Positions 8,980-17,380 of a stretch of 64,000 bases of DNA are shown here, in pieces. The notes under the pieces are model-generated. The model was not told where the DNA came from. It did not search any database and saw only the letters and a list, made by a program, of their open reading frames with translations. Origin of the DNA: Amphritea opalescens (lineage in GTDB: Bacteria > Pseudomonadota > Gammaproteobacteria > Pseudomonadales > Balneatricaceae); assembly GCF_003957515.1 (NCBI RefSeq), contig NZ_RQXW01000004.1, positions 248,001-312,000 of the forward strand, in the 5' to 3' direction. The translations under genes were made by a program, and so were the position numbers. Position 1 is the stretch's first letter, and each line of letters opens with the position of its first letter.

Positions 8980-9315
8980 ATGGAAGTACGAAACAAGCAC
9001 AATCGCCGCCTACGCAAAAAACTGCACCTGGGTGAATTTGCCGTTAATCTCTTTGAGATACATGTAAAGCTATCCACTAGCAACGAGAGTGATCTGGACG
9101 CGTTCATTGCTAGCTTTGTGAACCAGCTTGAAAAACAAGGGCTGACCTACTTTGGGTACTCAGATCCTGACGGCATTCAGGGTCACGTACTCTCTCAACA
9201 GCGCTATGAGTCCCCATCAGAGAGCCAGAGACAAGAGTTGTCTGATTGGTGTGGCGCTTACTCCACGATTGAGAGTTACGAAGTTGGCGAGTTGATAGAC
9301 ATTAACCAAGCTTAA
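8980..9315 (+). CDS. yggL: YggL family 50S ribosome-binding protein (DUF469)
   Basis: 111-residue cytoplasmic protein of the YggL/DUF469 family, a conserved gammaproteobacterial protein reported to associate with the 50S subunit. The basic N-terminus (NRRLRKKLHLGEFA) and the following LFEIHVKLS and FGYSDPDGIQGHV segments match the family, whose usual length is about 110. AAGGA lies seven bases or so before the ATG. It stands alone among decayed DNA; in Escherichia coli yggL sits beside mutY/trmB, which are absent here. Confidence 0.8.
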   Translation: MEVRNKHNRRLRKKLHLGEFAVNLFEIHVKLSTSNESDLDAFIASFVNQLEKQGLTYFGYSDPDGIQGHVLSQQRYESPSESQRQELSDWCGAYSTIESYEVGELIDINQA

Positions 9316-9407
9316 CGCTCTGGCATCTGCTGTCTCAGAAGGCAAAGCCAACGACTGAGCAGCAGAATCTAAAAAGCATCCCCATAGATTAAAAATAGCC
9401 CCTCAAT

Positions 9408-9430
9408 GGGTGTCGAATGTTTCGACACCC
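9408..9430. terminator. Perfect 10-bp hairpin downstream of yggL
   Basis: GGGTGTCGAA, a TGT loop and TTCGACACCC form a perfect stem about 90 bp after yggL. Only a short GTTTTC follows, so termination on the plus strand is plausible but not certain. The rest of the gap up to 9685 shows no gene. Confidence 0.45.
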
Positions 9431-9685
9431 GTTTTCAAGAAGCTGACGGCTTCTGCTGATCCACTGCGTCCATTCCACTCAGCAAGAGGGGAAACGGTCA
9501 AAAGCGAACATCCTCTACGGCTACCACTAGCTACTGCAACCTTAGAGTTACTCACATATCCTGTGGATAACTGTGTGAGGACTCTCTGGACTTCTCTGTT
9601 ATAGCCTTGCTGCATAGCCCCTATAAGGAACTGGGTGAAATCCAACCAACCCCGCTCACCATCTACCCAATCCCCTCTCTACGAC

Positions 9686-9899
9686 TTATGCCGCAGACAG
9701 ATTAGCTTTCTGAATAAAGTGATAATACCGACTGCCGCACAAACCATATCTTGCTGAGGCGTCCAGAACTCAGGCCGACACCGCCTACAACTTCACCATT
9801 AACGACGATAGACAAGCCTTTACCGATAACGCATAAACGATCCGATAACGCAGTATGAATGCCACGACAGCAACCGCACACGTTAGAACGGATAGACAC
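9686..9899 (-). pseudogene. Frameshifted fragment of a GlcG/HbpS-family (DUF336) protein
   Basis: One minus-strand frame reads GKGLSIVVNGEVVGGVGLSS, the glycine-rich core of GlcG/HbpS proteins (GLPIVVDGEVIGAIGVSGG type). After a frameshift near 9770 another frame continues QQDMVCAAVGIITL, the expected family C-terminus, with a stop at 9686. The upstream half is missing. The gap 9900-10052 holds only the promoter side of the aminotransferase. Confidence 0.55.
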
Positions 9900-10052
9900 T
9901 CAATCGCCCCCTTAAAATAACTTTCCCTAATACTTCTATCGGTTCAGGTCTTTATTTATAGTCTAATCACGCGTTTATCATGCTTAACACGACTTATGTT
10001 AAAAACTCACATCAGATCACTCTCTGGCTATATGCCCATAAAAGGATGAACA

Positions 10053-11339
10053 ATGAAACAACGGTCACAATGGGTCGAAGACTTCGAAGGCAACAATGTT
10101 CCTGAAACCGTCGTCAGTTCAGGCTGCGGAGGATGGGTTAATATCGAAGGTAAAGAACGTGCTTATGAAGCGGTTTCTGGTCACAGTTGTTTAAACCTAG
10201 GGCATGGTCATGCAGAACTGGTTGACGCCGCCGCAGCATCACTCAGCAACCTCTCTTACTGTTCCCCTGAACACCTGAGCCCCTCTAGCATTGCCCTATC
10301 TGAACGACTGAGCACATTGTTAGGTGGCAACTACATGATCAAGTACTCGCTTAGCGGGTCATCATCTAATGAGATGGCACTTAGCATCGCACGTCGACGT
10401 TGGCAGGCGCTTGGGCATTTAAACAAAACGGTCTGCATATCATTAGATAGGAGCTATCACGGCAACCTTGGACAAGCACAATACATTACTGGTTTTGAAG
10501 CATTTCGAGTAGAAGGTCGACCAGACAACGCAGACTTTGTGCATATTTCTAGTGCTCGAAACGCTAAGACTGACGAACTATTTTCGCTCGCTGAGATACA
10601 GAAGCAGATCGAAACCACCGTTGATGCCATTGGCTCTGAACGAATTGCCTGTTTATTTGTTGAACCTGTTAATTTTGCGGGCGGTGTCATTGTTCCACCT
10701 AAAGGCTACCTTAAACTGTTACGGAAGCTATGCGATCAATATGAGATCACATTAATCGTCGATGAAGTGATTACAGGCTTTGGTCGCTCAGGAACCTGGT
10801 TCGCTTTTCAGCAGGAAGATATTCGCCCTGATATGGTGACCCTTGGTAAAGGCATCACCGCTGGCTATTTTCCTTTAGCGGCCGTCGCCGTTGATAAAGC
10901 CATCTATGATGACCTGCAACAACATCAGGTGCCATTGAAAATGGTCATTACGATGGCAGGTCATCCTGTCGGCTGCAGCATTGCTTTAAAAGCGATAGAA
11001 ATAGTCGAACGAGATAATCTGTGCTCTCAAGTCACATTAAACGAAGCGGTCATTCGCTCGACATTTAATCTTATCGCCGACGCGCCGATTATCGGTGACA
11101 TCAGAGGCTTCGGACATATGTGGGGGCTAGAGTTTTGTGACTTTAATGGACATTCATCGGCGACTATCGCTGCAAAAGTCGCACAAGAGTGTGAGCACAA
11201 TGGTTGTATTGTGGCAGCTGCTGATGGGATTATCCGCATCAATCCGCCGCTGAACATGAGCCAAGATGAATGTGACAATATGCTCCAAGTAATGATTAAT
11301 GCCGTTAATAATGCTGCCTCTCAATTAGTAGCAGGCTAA
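10053..11339 (+). CDS. Class III PLP-dependent aminotransferase
   Basis: 428-residue fold-type I PLP enzyme of the class III (acetylornithine/omega-aminotransferase, glutamate-1-semialdehyde aminomutase-like) group. The PLP lysine is K266 in TLGKGITAGYFPLAA; the pyridine-N-binding Asp is D237 in LIVDEVITGFGRSG; SLSGSSSNEMAL is the phosphate-binding region near residue 100. AAGGATG precedes the ATG. Substrate cannot be read from the sequence: the family covers omega-amino acids, diamines, taurine and similar amines. No pathway partner lies in the same transcript; upstream is decayed DNA and downstream an independently controlled DUF1826 gene. Confidence 0.85.
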   Translation: MKQRSQWVEDFEGNNVPETVVSSGCGGWVNIEGKERAYEAVSGHSCLNLGHGHAELVDAAAASLSNLSYCSPEHLSPSSIALSERLSTLLGGNYMIKYSLSGSSSNEMALSIARRRWQALGHLNKTVCISLDRSYHGNLGQAQYITGFEAFRVEGRPDNADFVHISSARNAKTDELFSLAEIQKQIETTVDAIGSERIACLFVEPVNFAGGVIVPPKGYLKLLRKLCDQYEITLIVDEVITGFGRSGTWFAFQQEDIRPDMVTLGKGITAGYFPLAAVAVDKAIYDDLQQHQVPLKMVITMAGHPVGCSIALKAIEIVERDNLCSQVTLNEAVIRSTFNLIADAPIIGDIRGFGHMWGLEFCDFNGHSSATIAAKVAQECEHNGCIVAAADGIIRINPPLNMSQDECDNMLQVMINAVNNAASQLVAG

Positions 11340-11362
11340 GGGCTGGAGTATTTCCGCTTCAG

Positions 11363-11416
11363 CGCCGGACAGTACTAAAAATAGCACTCGAAACAGGATG
11401 AGCTCGATGTCCGGCG
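11363..11416. repeat. Inverted repeat downstream of the aminotransferase
   Basis: CGCCGGACA and TGTCCGGCG flank a 36-base loop that itself contains CTCG/CGAG complementarity. It lies 24 bp after the aminotransferase stop and is followed by GAAATTTT; it may act as a weak terminator. No gene is seen in the remaining gap to 11619. Confidence 0.4.
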
Positions 11417-11619
11417 TTGAAATTTTAGATCCTTACATTCAGGTCGGCCATGAGTCGTCTTAAGCCCGTCATTAACAAAAGATAGATGCCAAAGCAGTCC
11501 GGATCTGCGTGATGACGTAGATAGGGTAACCCCCAAAAACGACCGAGTCCTGACACTATGCTCCCGTAAGTAACATCCAATCAACACATCGCCCTTTATT
11601 GCTCAATACATGACAGCTT

Positions 11620-11636
11620 ATGTTATGATATAACAT
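11620..11636. promoter_or_regulatory. Zur-box-like palindrome upstream of DUF1826 gene
   Basis: ATGTTATGATATAACAT is a near-perfect palindrome matching the enterobacterial Zur operator core (TGTTATANTATAACA type). It lies 24 bp before the GTG start of the DUF1826 gene, where a repressor would cover the promoter. Zinc-dependent repression is inferred. Confidence 0.7.
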
Positions 11637-11659
11637 CTTTAATTCTAGAGGTGCTTGCC

Positions 11660-12337
11660 GTGAATGCTATGGAACGGGTAGAAGATAATGGTTATTTAAC
11701 GGATTACCCAAATGGCACCAATGCTGTCATCGGGGATTCACCTGAGACGATGACCGCGATCTACGAAGAACAGATAAACCTAGTGGTTGTGCAGCGATCA
11801 CTACCTGATGAAATCGCTCATTATTGCCAAGAACTCGTCGATACTAAGCCAAACTTCAATCTTCGCTTAGCCATCAACCCTGAGCAGGCCGCTGAATCAC
11901 TCACCTCCCTACCGAACTTAACGGGACACGCTGCCTTTGTTGATGACCTTGTTTTGTTAGTGGATATGTATAGCTGCTTATTCGATCTTGATGAAGTCGG
12001 TCTGAGATTACAGGTATTAGACCGCGCCATGTGTCCCCGCTTCCATATTGATAGATTGGGTTGTCGTCTGGTGACCACGTATCAGGGGCCGGGAACAGAG
12101 TGGCTCCGTAATGGCGATGTGGACCGCAGAAAGCTCGGTGCCGGTAACATGGGATTAAGCGACGCAGAATCCGGCCTATACTCAGATGTAACGGACATTC
12201 AGCAGGTCAACAAAGGAGATATCGTTCTGTTAAAAGGCGAAGGCTGGTATGGCAATGAGGGATTAGGGGCGGTTCATCGATCCCCTTTCATTACACCAGC
12301 GGAGAAACGTGTCGTCGTCACGATGGATTTTGCTTGA
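11660..12337 (+). CDS. DUF1826 family protein, probably Zur-regulated
   Basis: 225-residue cytoplasmic protein of the DUF1826 family; biochemical function unknown. Visible blocks include LNL/LTGHAAFVDDLVLLVDMY, CPRFHIDRLGCRLVTTYQGP (His and Cys reminiscent of a metal site, inference) and a C-terminal GAVHRSPFITPAEKRVVVTM. The last segments resemble the HxD...H pattern of cupin/dioxygenase-like folds, but I cannot confirm the fold. I chose the GTG at 11660 because AGAGG lies eight bases upstream; the frame is open to another GTG at 11651. The family is known to co-occur with zinc-homeostasis genes such as COG0523 GTPases, fitting the Zur-like box directly upstream. No COG0523 gene is nearby. 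Confidence 0.75.
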   Translation: MNAMERVEDNGYLTDYPNGTNAVIGDSPETMTAIYEEQINLVVVQRSLPDEIAHYCQELVDTKPNFNLRLAINPEQAAESLTSLPNLTGHAAFVDDLVLLVDMYSCLFDLDEVGLRLQVLDRAMCPRFHIDRLGCRLVTTYQGPGTEWLRNGDVDRRKLGAGNMGLSDAESGLYSDVTDIQQVNKGDIVLLKGEGWYGNEGLGAVHRSPFITPAEKRVVVTMDFA

Positions 12338-12554
12338 GTAGAAGCACTTTCTAATTCAGCTAGGTAATACACAACAGAATCATCACGCAATCAGATATAG
12401 CAGAGTGAAAAACACCTCACTAAACATGAGATGAATGTGCACAACCATGTACAAAACTAGTTATGATTTTACAATCACGGACAGTCATATAAAACCAAAG
12501 GTGGTAACCGTCACTGGTGGCCACTTAACATCCTTCTATGGTGCTCATGAAACA

Positions 12555-12574
12555 TGGTTAGGTTGACCTAACCA
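12555..12574. terminator. Perfect palindrome at the 3' end of the choline-sulfate LysR gene
   Basis: TGGTTAGGT, TG, ACCTAACCA is a perfect 9-bp inverted repeat overlapping the LysR stop codon. On the minus strand it is followed by TGTTTC, so it may serve as that gene's terminator; alternatively it is an operator. The remainder of 12338-12554 shows no gene. Confidence 0.4.
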
Positions 12575-13485
12575 CTTATATTTTCAGGACTTTCACCCCA
12601 TAACCAATCTAAAAAATGTTGTTTTGCATTTACAAGCTCATTTGGCCGAGGCTCCACAACATAATAACCACGATCAGAACTCAAACTAAACTCTCGTAAC
12701 CCCACCAAGACCTTGCTATCAATCAAATCATCCACCAATGTCGACCATCCCAACCCCACACCTTGACCGGCTATAGCGGCCTGTATCAGCAAGGTGTAGT
12801 TATTGAAGGTCAATACCGGTTCTCCCGGAACAATCTGACTGCGACGTCCTTGAAAGTAGCTATGCCAGTCAAACCAACCTTGACCGGCATCAGCTCCTAA
12901 TTTCAATAATGGCATGGACGCCAGTTTTTTATGGCTCCCTATGGGACTGCTGTCATGAAACAACTGGGGGCTACAAATAGGAAAAACCTCTTCATCGAAG
13001 AGCTTAAATACATGCGAATGAATTGAGTTTGCCCCACCAAACACAATCGCGACATCAACATTCTGCCCAAAAAAATCATGCTGCCCTTGTGATGTAATAA
13101 TACGCACATCAATTTTCGGATGCAGCTCTCTAAAACGAGGAAGCCGCGGTAACAACCAATAAGCGGCAAAAGCAAAGTCGGTAGCGACATTAATTACTTG
13201 ATGTAAACGAGTTTTTTGTAATGTTTCTAGACAACTGGCAATCCCCTGAAACCCCTCCTGGACAGCCTTATAAAGATGTTTCCCCTCTTCAGTCAGCGCC
13301 ACCCCTCGATAGATACGACGGAACAGCATTATACCCAGATAGCTCTCTAGCCCTTTAATTTGTTGGCTTACGGCGGATTGAGTTGACTTCAGCTCCTGAG
13401 CTGCACCCGTAAAACTCTTATGACGGGCCGCGGCTTCAAAGATAAGCAGACTCTGAGCTGAAGGTAATCTTTCAGAAAGAAACAT
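12568..13485 (-). CDS. LysR-family regulator of choline-sulfate use
   Basis: 305 residues. N-terminal winged HTH (SLLIFEAAARHKSFTGAAQE, STQSAVSQQIKGLESYLG) and a LysR substrate-binding domain from about residue 95 (INVATDFAFAAYWLLPRLPR). It is divergent from betC across 138 bp, the arrangement of the known choline-sulfate-utilisation LysR subfamily beside betC and choX. Likely role: activation of betC-choX in response to choline sulfate or choline (inference). No other target is nearby on its own strand. Confidence 0.85.
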   Translation of the reverse strand: MFLSERLPSAQSLLIFEAAARHKSFTGAAQELKSTQSAVSQQIKGLESYLGIMLFRRIYRGVALTEEGKHLYKAVQEGFQGIASCLETLQKTRLHQVINVATDFAFAAYWLLPRLPRFRELHPKIDVRIITSQGQHDFFGQNVDVAIVFGGANSIHSHVFKLFDEEVFPICSPQLFHDSSPIGSHKKLASMPLLKLGADAGQGWFDWHSYFQGRRSQIVPGEPVLTFNNYTLLIQAAIAGQGVGLGWSTLVDDLIDSKVLVGLREFSLSSDRGYYVVEPRPNELVNAKQHFLDWLWGESPENISG

Positions 13486-13623
13486 AATCTCAACTTATAT
13501 ATATCATTAGTTTTTAACCCGTTTACAGTATCTTTTTTTCTGTTAAAAATCTAACCCATCAAAATAAAAACGTATTCATTAGTTCCGAGCTAATCACTAC
13601 GAGATAACCGAGGTTTAAAGATT

Positions 13624-15147
13624 ATGATACAGGATCAACCGAATATATTATTCATCATGGCAGACCAGTTAGCCGCTCCTGTTCTATCAATGTATGGAGG
13701 AAAAACGGCCAAAACGCCTCACCTTGATACATTAGCTAAGAATGGGGTTGTTTTTGATTCTGCATATTGTAATAGCCCTCTGTGCGCGCCAAGTCGTTAC
13801 GTACTAATGAGTGGCCAGCTACCGAGTAAAATAGGTGCGTACGATAACGCCGCCGATTTTCCTGCCGATATTCCTACATTCGCTCACTATCTCCGCTCTT
13901 CTGGATACCGCACTGCACTTTCAGGCAAGATGCACTTCTGTGGCCCTGATCAGTTGCACGGTTTTGAAGATCGCCTTACCACGGATATCTACCCTGCTGA
14001 CTACGGCTGGTTTCCAAACTGGGAGGATTTTGAGAATCGTCCAACCTGGTATCACAATATGTCATCGGTAACACAAGCTGGGCCGACCATTCGCACCAAT
14101 CAATTGGACTTCGATGATGAAGTCATATTTCATGCCGAACGCTACCTATTTGATCATGTTCGTGGCTCTGATAAGCGCCCATTCTGTCTTACCGTGTCGA
14201 TGACGCACCCCCATGACCCTTATGCTATTCCCCAAGAATATTGGGATCGTTACACGAATGAAGAGATTGAACTACCGTCTTTTGAGCTACAGCCCGAAGA
14301 GCAGGACCCACACTCTCAACGTTTATTGCACGTATATCAGATGGATCGTAATAACATCAGCGACCAACAAATACGTAATGCCCGTCGCGCTTATTATGGG
14401 GCGGTCAGTTATGTTGATGATCAGGTGGGTCGATTACTGAAAACATTAGAAGATACCGGACTCATGGATAACACCATCATTATATTCTCCGGTGATCATG
14501 GCGATATGCTCGGAGAGCGAGGCCTGTGGTACAAAATGAGTTATTTCGAATGGTCAGCTCGTGTACCGATGCTAATCTGTGCACCTAAGCATTTTGATGC
14601 TAAGCGAGTGAAGGCGTCTGTTTCCACTATGGATTTGTTACCGACCTTTGCTGAACTAGCCAATAATGGTAAAGCACCGGAATATGCGATGCCAATTGAT
14701 GGTCGTAGCCTTATGCCACATCTAACGGGCGATAAAGGTCATGACGAAGTCATTGGTGAATATATGGGAGAGGGCGTCATTGCACCAATGTTTATGATCC
14801 GTCGAGGTGATTACAAGTTTATCTGCAGCCCAGCAGATCCCGATCAGCTGTTCAACCTAAAAGATGATCCGCAAGAACGTATCAACCTAGCTGAACTACC
14901 GGTACACACCGAACTACTCAATACATTTCGGGAAGATGCAGCTAAACGCTGGGATTCCGATGCCATTACGCGTGATGTTATTAACAGCCAAAAGCGTCGC
15001 CGTCTAATTGCCGCGGCTCATAAGTTAGGTAAAGAACCAAAATGGGATCATCAACCCATTTTCGACGCCAGCAAAATGTACATGCGTAACAATGTTGATC
15101 TGGATGATCTCGAAAAACGAGCCCGATTCCCTCAAGTCAATGACTGA
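13624..15147 (+). CDS. betC: Choline-sulfatase
   Basis: Type I sulfatase hydrolysing choline-O-sulfate to choline and sulfate. 507 residues, typical for BetC. The nucleophile Cys54 lies in PLCAPSRYVLMSGQLP and is the site of formylglycine conversion; metal-binding Asp14 is in MADQ. Choline-sulfatase blocks include TALSGKMHFCGPDQLHGFE, LTTDIYPADYGW, SGDHGDMLGERGLWYKM and the C-terminal QPIFDASKMYMRNN. No signal peptide, so the enzyme is cytoplasmic. It heads a cluster with choX, and the divergent LysR gene supports substrate-induced expression. The choline released would feed glycine betaine synthesis, but betAB are not in the window. A formylglycine-generating enzyme must be encoded elsewhere. 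Confidence 0.95.
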   Translation: MIQDQPNILFIMADQLAAPVLSMYGGKTAKTPHLDTLAKNGVVFDSAYCNSPLCAPSRYVLMSGQLPSKIGAYDNAADFPADIPTFAHYLRSSGYRTALSGKMHFCGPDQLHGFEDRLTTDIYPADYGWFPNWEDFENRPTWYHNMSSVTQAGPTIRTNQLDFDDEVIFHAERYLFDHVRGSDKRPFCLTVSMTHPHDPYAIPQEYWDRYTNEEIELPSFELQPEEQDPHSQRLLHVYQMDRNNISDQQIRNARRAYYGAVSYVDDQVGRLLKTLEDTGLMDNTIIIFSGDHGDMLGERGLWYKMSYFEWSARVPMLICAPKHFDAKRVKASVSTMDLLPTFAELANNGKAPEYAMPIDGRSLMPHLTGDKGHDEVIGEYMGEGVIAPMFMIRRGDYKFICSPADPDQLFNLKDDPQERINLAELPVHTELLNTFREDAAKRWDSDAITRDVINSQKRRRLIAAAHKLGKEPKWDHQPIFDASKMYMRNNVDLDDLEKRARFPQVND

Positions 15148-15244
15148 AAGAGAGCCATAAGAAAGAGTCACTGCCCGTTGGCTTTAAACCTAAAATGCTC
15201 TATCAACCGCTTCGCCATTCAATAAAAGATATAAGGAATGTTCT

Positions 15245-16201
15245 ATGTTTGCATTTTACAAGGCAAGTAAGTTACTCAGTATTATCAGCATGGCTAGCTG
15301 CCTGTTGGCAGGCAATATCGTAGCAGCAGAGCCGTCTCAATGTAAAAAAGTACGATTTACCGACCCTGGCTGGACTGATATTAACTCAACCAATGCATTA
15401 ACTAGCACCTTATTGGAAGGTCTAGGCTATAGCACCGAAGTGAACATCCTCGCTGTACCCATCGGCTTCGAAGGCCTAAAAAACAATGAAATTGATATAT
15501 TTCTAGGCAACTGGATGCCTGCGCAACAAAAATTTATCGATAAATATGCCACACCAGGCGACATAGATATCATCGGTACCAACCTCACTGGTGCTAAATT
15601 CACCTTGGCCGTACCACGTTACGTACATGACGCTGGCGTAAAAGACTTTGCCGACTTAGCGAGATTTAGCCAAAAGTTTCGTAAACGTATATACAGCATC
15701 GAAGCAGGATCACCCGCCAACCAATTATTACAAAGAATGATCGACAGCGAGGATTTTGATTTGAATAACTGGCGTCTTGTTGAATCGGGAGAACAAGGTG
15801 TTATGAGTCAGGTTAAACGTGAGATTAAGCGTCAACAATTTATAGTATTTCTGGGCTGGGAACCCCATCCGATGAATACTACTTTTGACATGGCCTACCT
15901 AACAGGTGGAGACAAATATTTTGGGGCCAATTTTGGCGGCGCAACAATACGGACGGTTACCCGCAAAGGCTATCAGGAAGAATGCGGTAATGTCGGTAAG
16001 TTATTAACTAACCTAAAATTTACCTTATCAATGGAAAACCAAATCATGGATCTCATCATGAATGGAGAGATGTCACCGATGGAGGCCGCACAGACATACC
16101 TTAAGCAAAATCCTGACGTACTGAACCCTTGGTTAGAAGGCGTTACAACTACCGACGGTAATAACGGGCTAAGCGCTGTTCAAAAGCATCTTGGATTATA
16201 A
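15245..16201 (+). CDS. choX: Choline ABC transporter substrate-binding protein
   Basis: Periplasmic binding protein of the OpuAC/ChoX type, 318 residues. The signal peptide is about residues 1-28, with a hydrophobic core (LLSIISMASCLLAG) and a VAA-EP cleavage-like site. Mature motifs RFTDPGWTDINSTNALTSTL, FLGNWMPAQ and VFLGWEPHPMN match choline/betaine binding proteins whose aromatic box holds the quaternary amine. AAGGAATG precedes the ATG. It follows betC by 97 bp. No permease (ChoW) or ATPase (ChoV) follows, so it must work with components encoded elsewhere, or the cluster is incomplete here. Confidence 0.88.
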   Translation: MFAFYKASKLLSIISMASCLLAGNIVAAEPSQCKKVRFTDPGWTDINSTNALTSTLLEGLGYSTEVNILAVPIGFEGLKNNEIDIFLGNWMPAQQKFIDKYATPGDIDIIGTNLTGAKFTLAVPRYVHDAGVKDFADLARFSQKFRKRIYSIEAGSPANQLLQRMIDSEDFDLNNWRLVESGEQGVMSQVKREIKRQQFIVFLGWEPHPMNTTFDMAYLTGGDKYFGANFGGATIRTVTRKGYQEECGNVGKLLTNLKFTLSMENQIMDLIMNGEMSPMEAAQTYLKQNPDVLNPWLEGVTTTDGNNGLSAVQKHLGL

Positions 16202-16208
16202 AAAAATC

Positions 16209-16265
16209 GCTGAGACCAATCGCAACATCAGTGCGCATTTTACTCATGTTAAAATTGATCTCAGC
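16209..16265. terminator. Inverted repeat between convergent choX and thiY
   Basis: GCTGAGACCAAT pairs imperfectly with ATTGATCTCAGC across a 33-base loop, just after the choX stop. A bidirectional terminator between the two convergent transcripts is plausible; the T-run is weak. Confidence 0.4.
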
Positions 16266-16361
16266 ATTTCCAAGATAAATTAGGTAGCGTCTCGCTCCAA
16301 CCGCTTATCGATAAAAGAAACCACTAGCTCCCTGCACTATATCCGTTAAAACTAAACAGTC

Positions 16362-17312
16362 TCATTCAAACATCGGGACATAATCTTTTGCTTTAGGTAA
16401 GGTCTTAATGATCTGCTGCGAATACATAAACTCGGCATAATCATCATAACGCTTTAGGTCGATGGCTGATGGGCGTAAGGCAAAACGGGTTAAGGTATCG
16501 CTCCAAGCTCTTTTGTTAAGCTCATTATTCAATGTGTCCGGTGCATACGCGACAAACTCTTTCCATGCGTCCTGTGGATGGTTAACGATATAAATCGTCG
16601 CCTGCTCGATCGCTTTATTAAAGCCGATGATGGCCGCTTTATCGTAACTGTTCGCATTAGCCACAAAGATCAGCTCATCATAAACGGGTACGCCATGCTC
16701 TTCTGGGAAAAAGGCCTTCCCTTGAAAACCTTCAAGAGCCAGTTGATTGGTCTCAAAGTTACGCAACCCACCCCAGATAGCATCCACCTTGCCAGAAGCC
16801 AGTGAGGCTGACAGCGCCCAGCCAACATTGATGATATCAACGTCGTCATAGTTAACATCAACGGTGTTCAGCATAGTGCCGATGCTCGCCTCTTCAGTAC
16901 CCGCGATTGCGATACCGATCTTCTTTCCCTTAAGGTCTGCAAGCTCATTAATCTTGCCGTTATCTAGCACCATCAACATATTCAACGGTGTTGCAATCAA
17001 GGTGGCCGAGCGGATCAACGGCAAACCCGCCGCGACATCGATCGTCAGATTTGGCTGATAGCTGATCGCTAAATCGACCTTGTTGGCAGCGACTAATTTA
17101 GGAGGCATATTCGGATCAGCAGGCTCTTGAATCTCAACCTCGAGACCTTGGTCGGCAAAATAACCACGCTGCTTCGCAATAATAATCGGGCCGTGATTCG
17201 GGTTTACAAACCAATCCAGCATCAGGCTAAGCTGCTTCGTTTCCGCCTGAGCCGTCGCCGACAGCAGCGTTGCGGCCAGCGCCAGCGCTCCAACAAGAAT
17301 ACTTTTTTTCAT
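16362..17312 (-). CDS. thiY: Thiamine-precursor (formyl-aminopyrimidine) ABC transporter binding protein
   Basis: Periplasmic NMT1/THI5-like binding protein for hydroxymethylpyrimidine precursors. The start at 17312 (MKKSILVGALALAATLLSAT) is chosen because AAAGGA lies just upstream; an ATG 15 bases earlier is less likely. Signal peptide about residues 1-24 (cleavage after AQA). The mature part begins QLSLMLDWFVNPNHGPI, the typical ThiY/THI5 opening, and continues with AKQRGYFADQGLEVEI and DLAISYQPN. It is the last gene of the thiD-thiZ-thiX-thiY operon, about 70 bp after thiX, so it lies under the TPP riboswitch. Confidence 0.9.
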   Translation of the reverse strand: MKKSILVGALALAATLLSATAQAETKQLSLMLDWFVNPNHGPIIIAKQRGYFADQGLEVEIQEPADPNMPPKLVAANKVDLAISYQPNLTIDVAAGLPLIRSATLIATPLNMLMVLDNGKINELADLKGKKIGIAIAGTEEASIGTMLNTVDVNYDDVDIINVGWALSASLASGKVDAIWGGLRNFETNQLALEGFQGKAFFPEEHGVPVYDELIFVANANSYDKAAIIGFNKAIEQATIYIVNHPQDAWKEFVAYAPDTLNNELNKRAWSDTLTRFALRPSAIDLKRYDDYAEFMYSQQIIKTLPKAKDYVPMFE

Positions 17313-17380
17313 GAAATGTCCTTTCATATGATGATTGTTCGATAAGCATCCTATAGATGCCTTAATAACGACCCAGGGAA

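Noticed and set aside
9562-9570. TGTGGATAA, a perfect DnaA box (another at 44570-44578)
   Set aside because: Single isolated boxes without clustering, AT-rich unwinding element or dnaA/dnaN neighbours; not an origin.
9403-9645. Open frames on both strands in the gap after yggL
   Set aside because: No ribosome-binding site, no family resemblance, and both strands are open at once, as in non-coding DNA.
11375-11587. 70-codon minus-strand frame between the aminotransferase and the DUF1826 gene
   Set aside because: Composition and lack of a start signal suggest chance; it covers the inverted repeat.
12490-12535. Sequence resembling a tRNA 3' end (CCGTCACTGGTGGCCACTT)
   Set aside because: No T-loop GGTTCGA motif and no cloverleaf; resemblance to the real tRNA-Leu fragment is superficial.
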